Source: Paenibacillus sp. URB8-2 | Lineage (GTDB): Bacteria > Bacillota > Bacilli > Paenibacillales > Paenibacillaceae | Direction: 5' to 3' | Assembly: GCF_013393385.1 (NCBI RefSeq) | Contig: NZ_AP023239.1 | Coordinates: 5,084,001-5,148,000, forward strand | Length of the DNA: 64,000 nucleotides | Part shown: one piece after another, positions 54,465 through 62,606 of the stretch | How the letters are laid out: each line of letters opens with the position of its first letter | Position numbering within the stretch: position 1 is the stretch's first letter | Program-made: the position numbers and the translations under genes | Notes under the pieces: generated by a model | Told to the model about the DNA's origin: nothing | The model's database searches: none | The model's input: the letters and a program-made list of their open reading frames with translations, nothing else

Positions 54465-55622
54465 TTATCCATCCTGCCCCGGCTTGACCTTCTCGCGGAA
54501 CATAGCTTTCAGCATGGGCGGAGTCACAAGCGTCGTCAAAATGACGACAATAATAACCGAGGTAAAATAGTCCGGGTGCAGCAGTCCGTTCCCGAGTCCC
54601 ATCGCGGCGATAATCAAGGCTACTTCCCCTCGGGAGATCATCCCGGCGCCGATGGCTATGGAGGAGCGATTGTTAAATCCGGTCAGACGCGCGCCGAGGC
54701 CGCCGCCGATCATCTTGCTCAGCACCGCCACGATCGACAGCACAATGACAAAGCCGATCTGGCTTCCCACACCTTTAAGAGAAACGTTCAGCCCGATGCT
54801 TACAAAGAACACCGGAACGAACATGGCGTAAGCGATAGGCTCCAGCTTTTCCTGAACGGTGTGTTTATAGGCAGTCTGCGAGACGGCGATCCCGGCGGCG
54901 AACGCGCCAATAATGCCGGCCATTCCGGTCCATTCGGCGAACCAGGAAAAAGCAAAGCAGATGACAAGCGCGATGCTGACGGTCGCTTCCGTTACTTTGA
55001 GCGGCGCCAGCCATTTGAGTATCCGGGGAACGATCAGCCAGCCGGCAATGAGGGCAACCGCAAAGAAGAGCAGCTTCTTACCGATGAGAAGTCCCAAGGA
55101 GACCGATTCTCCCTCGCCGAACAAGCTCATGAGCACCGCGAGCATAATCACGACCAGAATATCGTCAACGACCGCCGCTCCCAGAATGGTCGAGCCTTCC
55201 CGGGAATTCAGCTTGTTCATATCCTTGAGCACCTGGGCGGAAATGCTGACGGAGGTCGCGCTCAAGATCGCGCCAAGAAACAGCGCATGCGAATAAGAAA
55301 AGCCGAACAGCTCCGCAATGCCCATGCCTCCAAAGAGCGGAAGGATGATTCCGCCCACCGCTACCGCAATGGACGACTTCCAGCTCCGCCGGAGCTGGTC
55401 CAGATCCGTTTCGAGTCCTGCGATGAACATCAGCAGAAGCACGCCGATTTCGGACATAAAATGAACAAATTCTCCATCCCGAATCCAGCCCAGCACCGCC
55501 GGGCCGAGCACGATTCCCACAATCAGCTTGCCGAGAACAGCCGGCTGGCCCAGGCGCACCGCCAGATCCCCGGCCAGCTTGGTGGACAGCAGAATCAGCA
55601 GCAAAGTCAAAATAAATTCCAT
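54465..55622 (-). CDS. CPA2-family cation:proton antiporter
   Basis: 385 residues with about 12-13 membrane helices. The paired Asp in GAAVVDDILVVIML is the ion-binding motif of Na+/H+ and K+/H+ antiporters of the CPA2 (KefB/GerN/NapA) group; AFMAGL-equivalent LLMFIAGLETDL and LGAILSATSVSISAQVL are further family blocks. No C-terminal TrkA domain, so closer to GerN/NapA than KefB. Its leader carries a promoter and a hairpin followed by a T run, see 55704, so expression may be attenuated. Confidence 0.92.
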   Translation of the reverse strand: MEFILTLLLILLSTKLAGDLAVRLGQPAVLGKLIVGIVLGPAVLGWIRDGEFVHFMSEIGVLLLMFIAGLETDLDQLRRSWKSSIAVAVGGIILPLFGGMGIAELFGFSYSHALFLGAILSATSVSISAQVLKDMNKLNSREGSTILGAAVVDDILVVIMLAVLMSLFGEGESVSLGLLIGKKLLFFAVALIAGWLIVPRILKWLAPLKVTEATVSIALVICFAFSWFAEWTGMAGIIGAFAAGIAVSQTAYKHTVQEKLEPIAYAMFVPVFFVSIGLNVSLKGVGSQIGFVIVLSIVAVLSKMIGGGLGARLTGFNNRSSIAIGAGMISRGEVALIIAAMGLGNGLLHPDYFTSVIIVVILTTLVTPPMLKAMFREKVKPGQDG

Positions 55623-55703
55623 CGTTTAACGCTCCATTTCTTAGTAAGATGGGAAAAGCCAGAGGATTTGCACAAAAATGCCTGAAAAATGCCCTGAAAA
55701 CGG

Positions 55704-55730
55704 CAAAAAGGAGCCCTTGTGACAGGCTCC
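55704..55730 (-). terminator. leader terminator / possible attenuator of antiporter gene
   Basis: On the minus strand GGAGCC...GGCTCC followed by TTTTTG, located between the promoter (55776-55804) and the antiporter start, about 85 bases before its ATG. A second hairpin (AAAACGA...TCGTTTT, ~55738-55762) precedes it. Position suggests premature termination unless an antiterminator forms. Confidence 0.55.
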
Positions 55731-55775
55731 TCCATAAAACGATAGTTTATTCGTTTTTTTAAAATTATCTCTATA

Positions 55776-55804
55776 AATATAACCTTGTTTAGAATCGTTG
55801 TAAA
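55776..55804 (-). promoter_or_regulatory. sigma-A promoter of antiporter gene
   Basis: TTTACA and TATATT separated by 17 bases on the minus strand, a good consensus match about 150 bases upstream of the antiporter ATG. Confidence 0.6.
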
Positions 55805-55817
55805 GAGTAGAAGCAAA

Positions 55818-55999
55818 CCTGCTAAAGTGCAGGTTTTTTCGATCAAAAGCGTTTGTTAGCAGAAAAAGCCTCCGAGATTGTGCAGGAATTTAAGGCTAAT
55901 GCCAACTGCATTTGAGGTTAAACGAGTAAAAAGCTGCATCTTTTCAGGTATGTTATTCAGTGAGGGTTCTACGTCAGAGAAAAGATGTACAATTTCAGG
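55818..55999 (-). repeat. four-unit short-repeat array, copy 1
   Basis: Read on the minus strand, CCTG-starting units begin at 55999, 55948, 55886 and 55833, i.e. 51, 62 and 53 bases apart. Each unit begins CCTGNAN... and most contain a second TGCAG making an imperfect palindrome, followed by a pyrimidine-rich tail. The first unit (CCTGAAATTGTACATC then TTTTCTC) closely matches the first unit of the array at 62.1 kb. Confidence 0.7.
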
Positions 56000-56140
56000 T
56001 TTTCTGCATCATCATCTCCCCTAAAATGACAAAGAACGCCCCGGCCCATTCGGTGGAATGGATCAGGACGTTCTTCGTCTCATACAATGTGTTTAACGTA
56101 AAATTGATCATTTCGCCATTACAGCTGTAAGCAGGCAGCT

Positions 56141-57412
56141 CTATACGGCCGCCTCGCTCGGGCGCAGAATGGCGGAGCCGATGGCCAGCAGAACGGCTGC
56201 CATCAGGCCCAGCACCGCAAAGGGCAGCCACAGCTCGCTCCAGCCGCTGCCGGTCGCGGCGAGGTCGGCGGCCTGAATGGCCCATTTTTGCGGGACGAAA
56301 TTCGCAGCCTTCTGCATGTACTCCGGCATGATCGAGATCGGCCAGAAGCAGCCGCCCAGCATGCAGGTCGGGGTCAGGATGAGGGCGTTCAGCATGCCCG
56401 CATTGTTCGGGTTGCGGATGAGTCCGGCAACCGTGCTGGCCAGCCCCATGCATACAAGCATGAACGCCGCCAGGATAAGAAAATATAGATTCATCGGAAG
56501 CTCAAAGTTATAGTTCAGCACATACCGGCCAACCAGAAGCACAGCGGCGACCTGGATCACGCCTACCGTAAAGCTGCCCAGGAAATTGCCAATTGCAATT
56601 TCATAAGAGCGAACCGGCGCGCTGAACATCCGCATCATTGTTCTCCGCCTGCGGTCATCCATAATGAACGAAACGGAGCTGGTAACCATAGCCATCAGGA
56701 ACATCAGCATAAATCCGGTAACGACACCCAGACTTTCGCGGGGATACAGGTTATAATCGGTCTTTTGGCTGCCCACAAGATGCTGCTCGGCCTGCTGCAG
56801 AATGGCGGTCAATTGCGAGTCGGGCGCAGCGGCCGAATTGGCGTCCGGCCCACCAACCGTGCCGCTCGTGCCGCTCATGGCGGAGGCCGTTTCGGAAGCC
56901 GAGCTGACCGCCTTGGCACCGGTCGTGTCTTCAGCCGTACCGGTGGCTGCTCCGGTTCCGGCCGCGTTTACCGCCGAGGCCAGCTCACGAAGCCGGTCGC
57001 CGATTTCCCCGGCCTTCATCTTAAGCGTGATCGACGCTTCGGACGTCTTCAGCTCATAGATATGGATTTGCGGCATCTTGCCGGAGAGCAGCGAGGCCGA
57101 ATAGCCTGCCGGAATGAACAGTCCCGCACCGCCTTCCTCGTTAAGCACTCCGGTGCGCAGACCGCCCGCGTCTTCTTTTTCAATCAAGGTATAATCCCCT
57201 GTCTTCTCCAGTTCGGCAATGATATGCGCTCCCGCGGGGCCGCTGTCCAAGTTCGTGTACAGCATGTTCGTCTTATGATCTGCGGTGCCACTTGTCATCC
57301 ATATGATGACGGAAACAATGACGCCAGGCATAAGAATATAGGCGATCACGCCCCGGCGTCTGCCAATCATCCGTTTGATCAGATTCCAGGCAATGGTAAG
57401 GATGTTATGCAT
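56141..57412 (-). CDS. ABC-2 permease, LnrM/N-like
   Basis: 423 residues. One helix near the N-terminus (GVIAYILMPGVIVSVIIWM), a ~180-residue outer domain, then five helices in the C-terminal half. The outer domain contains a ~60-residue Ala/Gly/Ser/Thr-rich insert (~160-215). Pairs with the next permease and the ATPase. Its start overlaps that of the preceding gene end by eight bases, so they are translated together. The set of two ABC-2 permeases, one ATPase and a linked DesK/LuxR-type two-component system matches LnrLMN-LnrJK, which exports polyene antibiotics such as linearmycin in B. subtilis. Confidence 0.85.
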   Translation of the reverse strand: MHNILTIAWNLIKRMIGRRRGVIAYILMPGVIVSVIIWMTSGTADHKTNMLYTNLDSGPAGAHIIAELEKTGDYTLIEKEDAGGLRTGVLNEEGGAGLFIPAGYSASLLSGKMPQIHIYELKTSEASITLKMKAGEIGDRLRELASAVNAAGTGAATGTAEDTTGAKAVSSASETASAMSGTSGTVGGPDANSAAAPDSQLTAILQQAEQHLVGSQKTDYNLYPRESLGVVTGFMLMFLMAMVTSSVSFIMDDRRRRTMMRMFSAPVRSYEIAIGNFLGSFTVGVIQVAAVLLVGRYVLNYNFELPMNLYFLILAAFMLVCMGLASTVAGLIRNPNNAGMLNALILTPTCMLGGCFWPISIMPEYMQKAANFVPQKWAIQAADLAATGSGWSELWLPFAVLGLMAAVLLAIGSAILRPSEAAV

Positions 57413-58577
57413 GGTAACCCACCTTTCGGTATGAGAAAAATGCCAAGCCTGTCAGCACGAAACCGATCAGCGAGAGCATCACGATACTGCCCGAAATCTG
57501 CGAAAGCGGCGACTCCAGCATCATCCGCAGAATACTCCGCAGCCCCCAATGATTGATGGAAAACGCACCGCCCGTATTCAACCAGGAATCGGGCAGCGGG
57601 GCCATCCCTCCGCTGATAAACGTCATCACTACCGTGAGCCCGCTTAAAATGGAGCGTGCCAGCGCTGCAGTACGGACGAACATGCATATAACGACCGACA
57701 AAGTGAGCGAAGCGAAAATCATCAGCATGCACACCAGCGCCAACAGCCCCGGGCGATTGCCCCAGTACACCCCGAACAGAAAGTGCGTGGCCACAATAAT
57801 GGAGGCGCACTGCAGGACCGATACAAGGCCGATGCCGAGCATTTTTCCGATAAAGAGCTCTCCTCCCTTAACCGGCATGGAGCCGATCCGGAACAACGTA
57901 TGGTTATCCTTTTCGCTGTACAGGCTGGTGATCACCATTTGTCCGCACATAAGCAGGAACATCAGAAGCATCGCAGCCGCGTAATACTGGGAGGCGGTGT
58001 AGGCCGGTGCTTCTTCATTGAGCTTGCCGAGCACCGCGGCCGGACCGCCTTCCCCGGACACTGTCATCGCGGGAATCGCCTGCGGTCCAAGCTTCATGGC
58101 GGCGGCCTGTCTGTAATTGATGCTGCTCAGGAAATTATCGAACACGGTCGCCGCGACCATATTGTCCGTTCGATTTTTACCGAGAATATATTCAAGCCGC
58201 GCTTCCTTCCCGCTCATGATATCCTTGTCGAATCCCGCTGGAACGATGACCACATAGCCGTATTCTCCTGAACGTAAGCCGCTTACCGCTGCTTCCCGGC
58301 TGTCCGCCGTTACCGGTGTAATGATTTCCGTAACCTCCGGCGACTTCAGGAAGCTCCCGACCAGCTGCGAGTGTTCTGAAGGGTTCGCTGCCGAATCGAC
58401 AATGCCCACCCGAAAAGAATCGATCGTCTTGTCCTCTCCTCCGTCCATAACACCGGAAAGCGCCGAGCCGAGCAGGAAAATCAGCAGAATCGGCAGCAGG
58501 AACAAGTTGATCAGCATCGTGCGGGAGCGGAAGAGCCGCCGCAGCTCATAAGCCGCAATCGTCCAAATATTAGTCAT
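57405..58577 (-). CDS. ABC-2 permease, LnrM/N-like
   Basis: 390 residues. N-terminal helix (TMLINLFLLPILLIFLLGSAL), an outer domain to ~200, then five helices (ASIIVATHFLFGVYWG, LLALVCMLMIFASLTLSVVI, others). Second half of the exporter's membrane channel. Follows the ATPase gene by 12 bases and overlaps the other permease. Substrate in this organism is unknown; lipophilic antibiotics are inferred from the Lnr family. Confidence 0.86.
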   Translation of the reverse strand: MTNIWTIAAYELRRLFRSRTMLINLFLLPILLIFLLGSALSGVMDGGEDKTIDSFRVGIVDSAANPSEHSQLVGSFLKSPEVTEIITPVTADSREAAVSGLRSGEYGYVVIVPAGFDKDIMSGKEARLEYILGKNRTDNMVAATVFDNFLSSINYRQAAAMKLGPQAIPAMTVSGEGGPAAVLGKLNEEAPAYTASQYYAAAMLLMFLLMCGQMVITSLYSEKDNHTLFRIGSMPVKGGELFIGKMLGIGLVSVLQCASIIVATHFLFGVYWGNRPGLLALVCMLMIFASLTLSVVICMFVRTAALARSILSGLTVVMTFISGGMAPLPDSWLNTGGAFSINHWGLRSILRMMLESPLSQISGSIVMLSLIGFVLTGLAFFSYRKVGYHA

Positions 58578-58589
58578 GGTTCTCCCCTC

Positions 58590-59525
58590 CTAATCCCTTA
58601 AGTTGCGTCCGGTCAGGCTTAGGAATAACGTCTCCAGATCCGGCTCCTCGATTTGCAGCGCTTGAATGACGCCCCCATGCTTGGCGAAAATAAACAGAAT
58701 GTCCTGCAGCTCGCTTTGGGACGACGGCAGATACAACTCAACCGTCTCGCCTTCCGCTTCCACCCGGGTTACCCGGGGATGCTGCTTAAGCTCCAGAATC
58801 AGTTTAGGCGTGACACTGCCCGCTTTGATGACGATCTTCTCCTCATGGGCGACCCGTTCCCGCAGCTCTTGTTCCGTCCCGCAAGCGATGATATGCCCTT
58901 TATCCATAATCGCCACCCGGTCGCAGATCGCCTCGACCTCTTCCATGTAGTGACTTGTATAGATAACGGTTGAGCCCAGCTTATTGAGCGATTTGACCGA
59001 TTCGAGTATATGATTTCGGGATTGCGGGTCAATGCCGACCGTCGGTTCATCCATAATGATCAGCTTGGGGCGGTGCATAATCGCGCAGGCAATGTTCAGC
59101 CGCCGTTTCATCCCTCCGGAAAAAGTGGACGGTTTATCCTTGGCGCGGTCCGCCAGTCCGGTGAATTCCAGCGCCTCCTGCACCCGCTCCTTCAGCAATT
59201 CGCCGCGCAGACCGTACAGTTTGCCGAAAAAGGAGGCATTTTCCCAGGCAGTCAGATCTTCGTACAGCGCCAGGTCCTGGGGGACGAGCCCGATTCTCTT
59301 TTTGGCCTCAAGCGACTGATTCGCTACGGAGATGCCATCAATGACGATGCTTCCCCCGTCCATCTTCAGCAGGCCGCAGAGCATGCTGATCGTCGTGCTT
59401 TTGCCCGCGCCGTTCGGGCCGAGCAGGCCGAATATTTCCCCCTCGTTAATGCTCAGGTTCACATGATCCACCGTCAGTTTGCTGTCGTATCTTTTCACCA
59501 CATCGGTGAGCTGCGCAAGCGCCAT
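58590..59525 (-). CDS. ABC transporter ATPase, LnrL-like
   Basis: 311 residues. Walker A LLGPNGAGKST, Q-loop, signature TFSGGMKRR and Walker B LIIMDEPTVGIDP; C-terminal ~80 residues form the extra domain of the DrrA/LnrL group. Powers the two permeases encoded downstream. First gene of the three-gene operon, about 300 bases from the divergent histidine kinase gene, with a TACAAT -10 element at 59563-59568 (minus strand) and a palindromic operator candidate at 59616. Confidence 0.92.
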   Translation of the reverse strand: MALAQLTDVVKRYDSKLTVDHVNLSINEGEIFGLLGPNGAGKSTTISMLCGLLKMDGGSIVIDGISVANQSLEAKKRIGLVPQDLALYEDLTAWENASFFGKLYGLRGELLKERVQEALEFTGLADRAKDKPSTFSGGMKRRLNIACAIMHRPKLIIMDEPTVGIDPQSRNHILESVKSLNKLGSTVIYTSHYMEEVEAICDRVAIMDKGHIIACGTEQELRERVAHEEKIVIKAGSVTPKLILELKQHPRVTRVEAEGETVELYLPSSQSELQDILFIFAKHGGVIQALQIEEPDLETLFLSLTGRNLRD

Positions 59526-59615
59526 TGTTCATCTCTCCTGCCCTTGTATTCTTCATGTTTTCATTGTAGCTCAGCCCGGGGGCCGCCGAAGGTACGGAAG
59601 GTCATGATGTGAAGG

Positions 59616-59627
59616 TGACTTAAGTCA
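59616..59627. promoter_or_regulatory. 12-bp perfect palindrome, candidate response-regulator operator
   Basis: TGACTTAAGTCA, centred about 55 bases upstream of the ABC operon's TACAAT (-10 at 59563-59568, minus strand) where no good -35 is present. That spacing suits a class I activator site. It lies between the exporter and the kinase/regulator genes. Confidence 0.5.
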
Positions 59628-59829
59628 TCTCTTCGGGTAAGGCTGGGGGAGAAACGCGGGAGCTATGTATTTTTTATGCCGGGGGCCGCGTACCGGAGCG
59701 TAAAGGATGTGCTAAGATGGAAGGGCGATACTGCGCCTTCCCTCGCCAGGTTTAGACATTCGTCGGAAGGCACGCAAGTGAAGGAAGAAGGCTTAACCTC
59801 TATCACTCTCACGAAAAGGATGACGACGT

Positions 59830-61077
59830 GTGACCAAGGAGCTGAAGCTGCTGCGGTACGGACTGATTGCCGTGCCCGCTTTTCTCTCGATGTACGTTCA
59901 GGAATATTCCAATAATGGCCAGTTCACCCTGCATCTGCTGATCCTTCTGCTGCTGGCGACGCTCGGAGCGCGCCTTCCCGCTCGTTTTACGGCGGCGATG
60001 GCCGCGGCGGAAATGCTGTACGCTTCCTGGCTGTGCTTCAGGTACGGAAGCCTCATGGCCCTTCCCTCCTTGTCCGCGCTGCTTGTCTATTCCCGTCTTC
60101 GGCCCCGGCCGCTGCCCTTTCTGCTAGCGGGGATCCATCTGGCCGCCCTGAACGCCGCCGTCATGGAGGCTTCTCCGCTGATTCGCGCCTGGGTTAACCT
60201 TGTGTTTCTGCTGGCTGCCGCGCTGTCCTTCCAGCTGCATTCGGCGGGACGCGGCAAGGAAGAGACGCTTCATCTGTACGATGAGCTGCGCAAGAAGCAT
60301 TTCGAGCTGGACGAAGCGCGCAGCCGGATACTGCAGTTCGCCTCTCAGGTGGAAAATGCCGCCCAAGCCGAGGAACGGGTGCGGATTTCCCGCCAGCTGC
60401 ATGACGATATCGGCCACCGAATGATCCGCGTCAAAATGATGATGGAGGCCGCGCTTCACACGCTTCCCTCCGCTCCCGAAGCGGGCATGACCATGATGGG
60501 GCAGGTGCGCGACCAGCTTGCCGAGTGCATGGACGACCTGCGTTTCGCTGTAAGACGCATCAGCCGGGGGCCGCAGCTTGAAGGCGCTTATGCCCTGGAC
60601 CGGCTGCTGGAAGAGACGGGCCGGGATACTGGCATCGAGACCTCCTATACGGTGGAAGGCGCGCCTTATCCGCTCTATCCGAGCCTTCAGGTTGTGCTGT
60701 ACAAAAATGCCCGCGAGGCGATCACCAACGGACTCCGGCACGGACATGCGACATCGGTCGGCATCAAGCTCCGCTACAGCCTGTCCGAAGTCACGATGGA
60801 AATCAGCAATAACGGAAAGACGACTATGGAAGATGATGGAAGCGAAATGGCGGAGGGTGATGGCGATAACCGGGACGATGGAATTGGTGCGGAACGGCTG
60901 TCCGGCGGTAATCGTGAATTACACCTTACCGGCGCAGCTGGCGGCATGGGCGGCATGGGACTGAGAGGAATGGAGGAGCGGACCCGGCTGGTCGGCGGAA
61001 CGCTCCGGATTCGGACCGCTTATCCCTTTACTGTGATTACAACGCTGCCAGTCTACAAGCAGAGCGAAATTATATAG
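59830..61077 (+). CDS. sensor histidine kinase, LnrJ/DesK-like
   Basis: 415 residues. About five membrane helices, then HisKA_3 dimerisation domain with the phosphorylated His in SRQLHDDIGHRM and a HATPase_c domain (NAREAITNGLRHGHA, EISNNGK, GMGLRGMEERTRLVGG). Between the ATP-binding N-like and G2 boxes is an acidic, Gly-rich insert of about 45 residues, unusual for the ATP lid. GTG start at 59830 with AAGGA nine bases upstream. Probably phosphorylates the regulator encoded 25 bases downstream, and senses a membrane-acting compound as in the Lnr system (inference). Confidence 0.88.
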   Translation: MTKELKLLRYGLIAVPAFLSMYVQEYSNNGQFTLHLLILLLLATLGARLPARFTAAMAAAEMLYASWLCFRYGSLMALPSLSALLVYSRLRPRPLPFLLAGIHLAALNAAVMEASPLIRAWVNLVFLLAAALSFQLHSAGRGKEETLHLYDELRKKHFELDEARSRILQFASQVENAAQAEERVRISRQLHDDIGHRMIRVKMMMEAALHTLPSAPEAGMTMMGQVRDQLAECMDDLRFAVRRISRGPQLEGAYALDRLLEETGRDTGIETSYTVEGAPYPLYPSLQVVLYKNAREAITNGLRHGHATSVGIKLRYSLSEVTMEISNNGKTTMEDDGSEMAEGDGDNRDDGIGAERLSGGNRELHLTGAAGGMGGMGLRGMEERTRLVGGTLRIRTAYPFTVITTLPVYKQSEII

Positions 61078-61123
61078 AGCGGCAGGGAAGATCAGGTTTC
61101 TTTTGAGGAGGGGAACAGCAATC

Positions 61124-61768
61124 GTGATTAACGTAGTAATCGTGGACGACGATTCCTTTATACGGGAAAGTCTGAAGGTGCTCGTCGGCATGGACCCGGA
61201 TATTCAGGTATCGGGGGCCGCGGGAGACGGTGGCGAGGCATTAAAGCTGCTGGAAAACGGGGCGGTAGCCGACGTCGTGCTGATGGATATCCGCATGCCC
61301 GGTATTGACGGCGTGGAGGGAACGCGGCTGATCAAGCGGGATTACCCGAAGGTTGCCGTGCTGATGCTGACCACCTTCGACGATGACGAATATATTATCG
61401 AGGCGCTCAAAGGGGGAGCCAGCGGCTATCTGCTGAAAAACATCCCCCCGGACCGCATTATCCAGGGCATCAAAACGGTTCATGAAGGAAACATGCTCAT
61501 TCATCCCGACATTGCCCGCAAGCTGGCGAGCTTTCTTCAGCCCGCCCCCTCGGATACGGCCCCCTGTCCGCTTGAATCCTACGGGCTGACCAAAACGGAG
61601 CTGTCGATTGTCTCGGCGATCGCCGAGGGATTTTCGAACAAGGAAATCGCCGCCGAACTCTTCTTAAGCGAGGGCACGGTCAAAAACTACATAACCGAGA
61701 TTCTAAGCAAGCTGGGACTGCGGGACCGGACACAGATCGCTATTTTTTATTTGAAGAATCAGCGGTGA
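61124..61768 (+). CDS. LuxR/NarL-family response regulator, LnrK-like
   Basis: 214 residues. Receiver domain with the acidic pocket VIVDDD and phospho-acceptor Asp in LMDIRMPGIDG, then a LuxR-type HTH (LTKTELSIVSAIAEGFSNKEIAAELFLSEGTVKNY). I use the GTG at 61124 because GGAGGGG lies ten bases before it and family members begin INVVIVDD; the TTG at 61103 precedes that ribosome site. Probable target is the divergent ABC operon through the palindrome at 59616. A hairpin GACAGGT...ACCTGTC at 61801-61830 follows. Confidence 0.92.
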   Translation: MINVVIVDDDSFIRESLKVLVGMDPDIQVSGAAGDGGEALKLLENGAVADVVLMDIRMPGIDGVEGTRLIKRDYPKVAVLMLTTFDDDEYIIEALKGGASGYLLKNIPPDRIIQGIKTVHEGNMLIHPDIARKLASFLQPAPSDTAPCPLESYGLTKTELSIVSAIAEGFSNKEIAAELFLSEGTVKNYITEILSKLGLRDRTQIAIFYLKNQR

Positions 61769-61990
61769 GTCATGGCGGTATTCATAGAGGGTGCTTAAAT
61801 GACAGGTTCATCTCCAAATCAGTACCTGTCAGTGATTAGCAAGAGAGGGCGGCTTGAATGGAATTACAAGGCTTTCCTTACAATGATCTGAGTCTACCTA
61901 GTGGGGAACAAACGGGGCTGCCCCTTACATTGCGCACAACGCGAATCAGTCCCCAAAAGGCGATGCGGCTGCGGCGAAAGGCTGCGGAAA

Positions 61991-62055
61991 GGATTCGGAG
62001 TATGGGTTCGGAGTATGGGTTCGGTGAATGGGTTCGGAGTATGGGTTCGGTGAAT
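61991..62055. repeat. 13-bp tandem repeat, five copies
   Basis: Units ggattcggagtat, gggttcggagtat, gggttcggtgaat, gggttcggagtat, gggttcggtgaat run head to tail. The last two units repeat the type order of units two and three, so the array probably grew by 26-bp steps. 13 is not a multiple of three, so a coding origin is unlikely. Confidence 0.9.
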
Positions 62056-62085
62056 TCCTTTCAGCGGCAGAGGTTGCGAAGAATT

Positions 62086-62263
62086 CCTGCAATTGTACAT
62101 CTCTTTCTCGTCAAGAATCTCTCCCCAATCGATTTCCTGCAAATGCGCAGGCATTTCGCCCCCTTCTCCCCGTATTGGCATGCAAGTATCAAAATACCTG
62201 CATCCTTGCAGCTATTTCTTCTTCCCGGGTGAAATTCACCATGAAAACCTGTAGGTTTGCAGG
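62086..62263 (+). repeat. four-unit short-repeat array, copy 2
   Basis: Units start CCTG at 62086, 62136, 62197 and 62248, i.e. 50, 61 and 51 bases apart. Units two to four contain CCTG...CAGG-type palindromes (CCTGCAAATGCGCAGG, CCTGCATCCTTGCAG, CCTGTAGGTTTGCAGG). Unit one, CCTGCAATTGTACATC with TTTCTC, and a TTGGCAT motif between units two and three also occur in the same place in the 55.8-kb array. Confidence 0.7.
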
Positions 62264-62354
62264 AAAACGCCGCCTATTCTGGCTAAGCAAAAGGTTCTAT
62301 TGAACCTGGATCCGCCTCTCCATCAGCGACTGACGGCATGATAGTCCCCCCGGC

Positions 62355-62448
62355 ATGTTGTTTATGCAGCACGCTTGCCGAGAGAGGCGGCGTTATGCAC
62401 GTAAGCATGCCGAGAGAGGCCGCGTTATGCAACACGCTTGCCGGGAGG
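62355..62448. repeat. 31-32-bp direct repeat, about 2.5 copies
   Basis: gcttgccgagagaggcggcg-type units at 62373, 62405 and (partial) 62436, with TTATGCA in the same relative place; an earlier partial copy (GTTTATGCAGCAC) precedes them. Confidence 0.75.
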
Positions 62449-62519
62449 ACCCGAGCTTGGAAACCACTGCTACCCCGCTGCTGCGGCCGATTTGATAGTG
62501 CAGCAGAAGAGCAAGGCAC

Positions 62520-62564
62520 AAAAAGCCCGGATTTCCAACGATGTGTCGGAAATCCGGGCTTTTT
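62520..62564. terminator. strong bidirectional terminator after the PDZ protein gene
   Basis: AAAAAGCCCGGATTTCC pairs perfectly with GGAAATCCGGGCTTTTT around an 11-base loop, so T runs exist on both strands. Confidence 0.95.
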
Positions 62565-62606
62565 CGTTTTTATGACGCCAAGAGCGGGTCATAACCTCTT
62601 CCCTGC

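Larger units (their letters stand above)
55623..56140. other. 517-base intergenic region: promoter, attenuator, repeats
   Basis: Contains the antiporter leader (promoter 55776-55804, hairpin 55704-55730), a four-unit short-repeat array (55818-55999) and a hairpin near 56034-56073 (AAGAACG...CGTTCTT) after the ABC operon. No gene was seen. Confidence 0.6.
61769..62606. other. 840-base repeat-rich non-coding stretch
   Basis: No convincing gene on either strand. Contains a hairpin (61801-61830), a 13-bp tandem repeat (61991-62055), the second copy of the four-unit array (62086-62263), a ~32-bp repeat (62355-62448) and a strong terminator (62520-62564). Confidence 0.7.

Noticed and set aside
54435..55685. 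416-codon plus-strand frame opposite the antiporter gene
   Set aside because: Composition (Arg/His/Asn/Gln-rich) is antisense-like and the minus-strand frame is a clear CPA2 antiporter.
55607..55846. 79-codon minus-strand frame covering the antiporter leader
   Set aside because: Lacks a ribosome site, overlaps the terminator and starts upstream of the predicted transcription start.
61858..62232. 124-codon plus-strand frame through the 13-bp repeats
   Set aside because: Its coding potential is created by the repeat; no ribosome site or domain, and the repeat length breaks frame.
62086..62263. Regularly spaced palindromic units look like a CRISPR array
   Set aside because: Units differ in sequence and length, spacers are 50-61 bases and unequal, there are only four units, and no cas gene is near.
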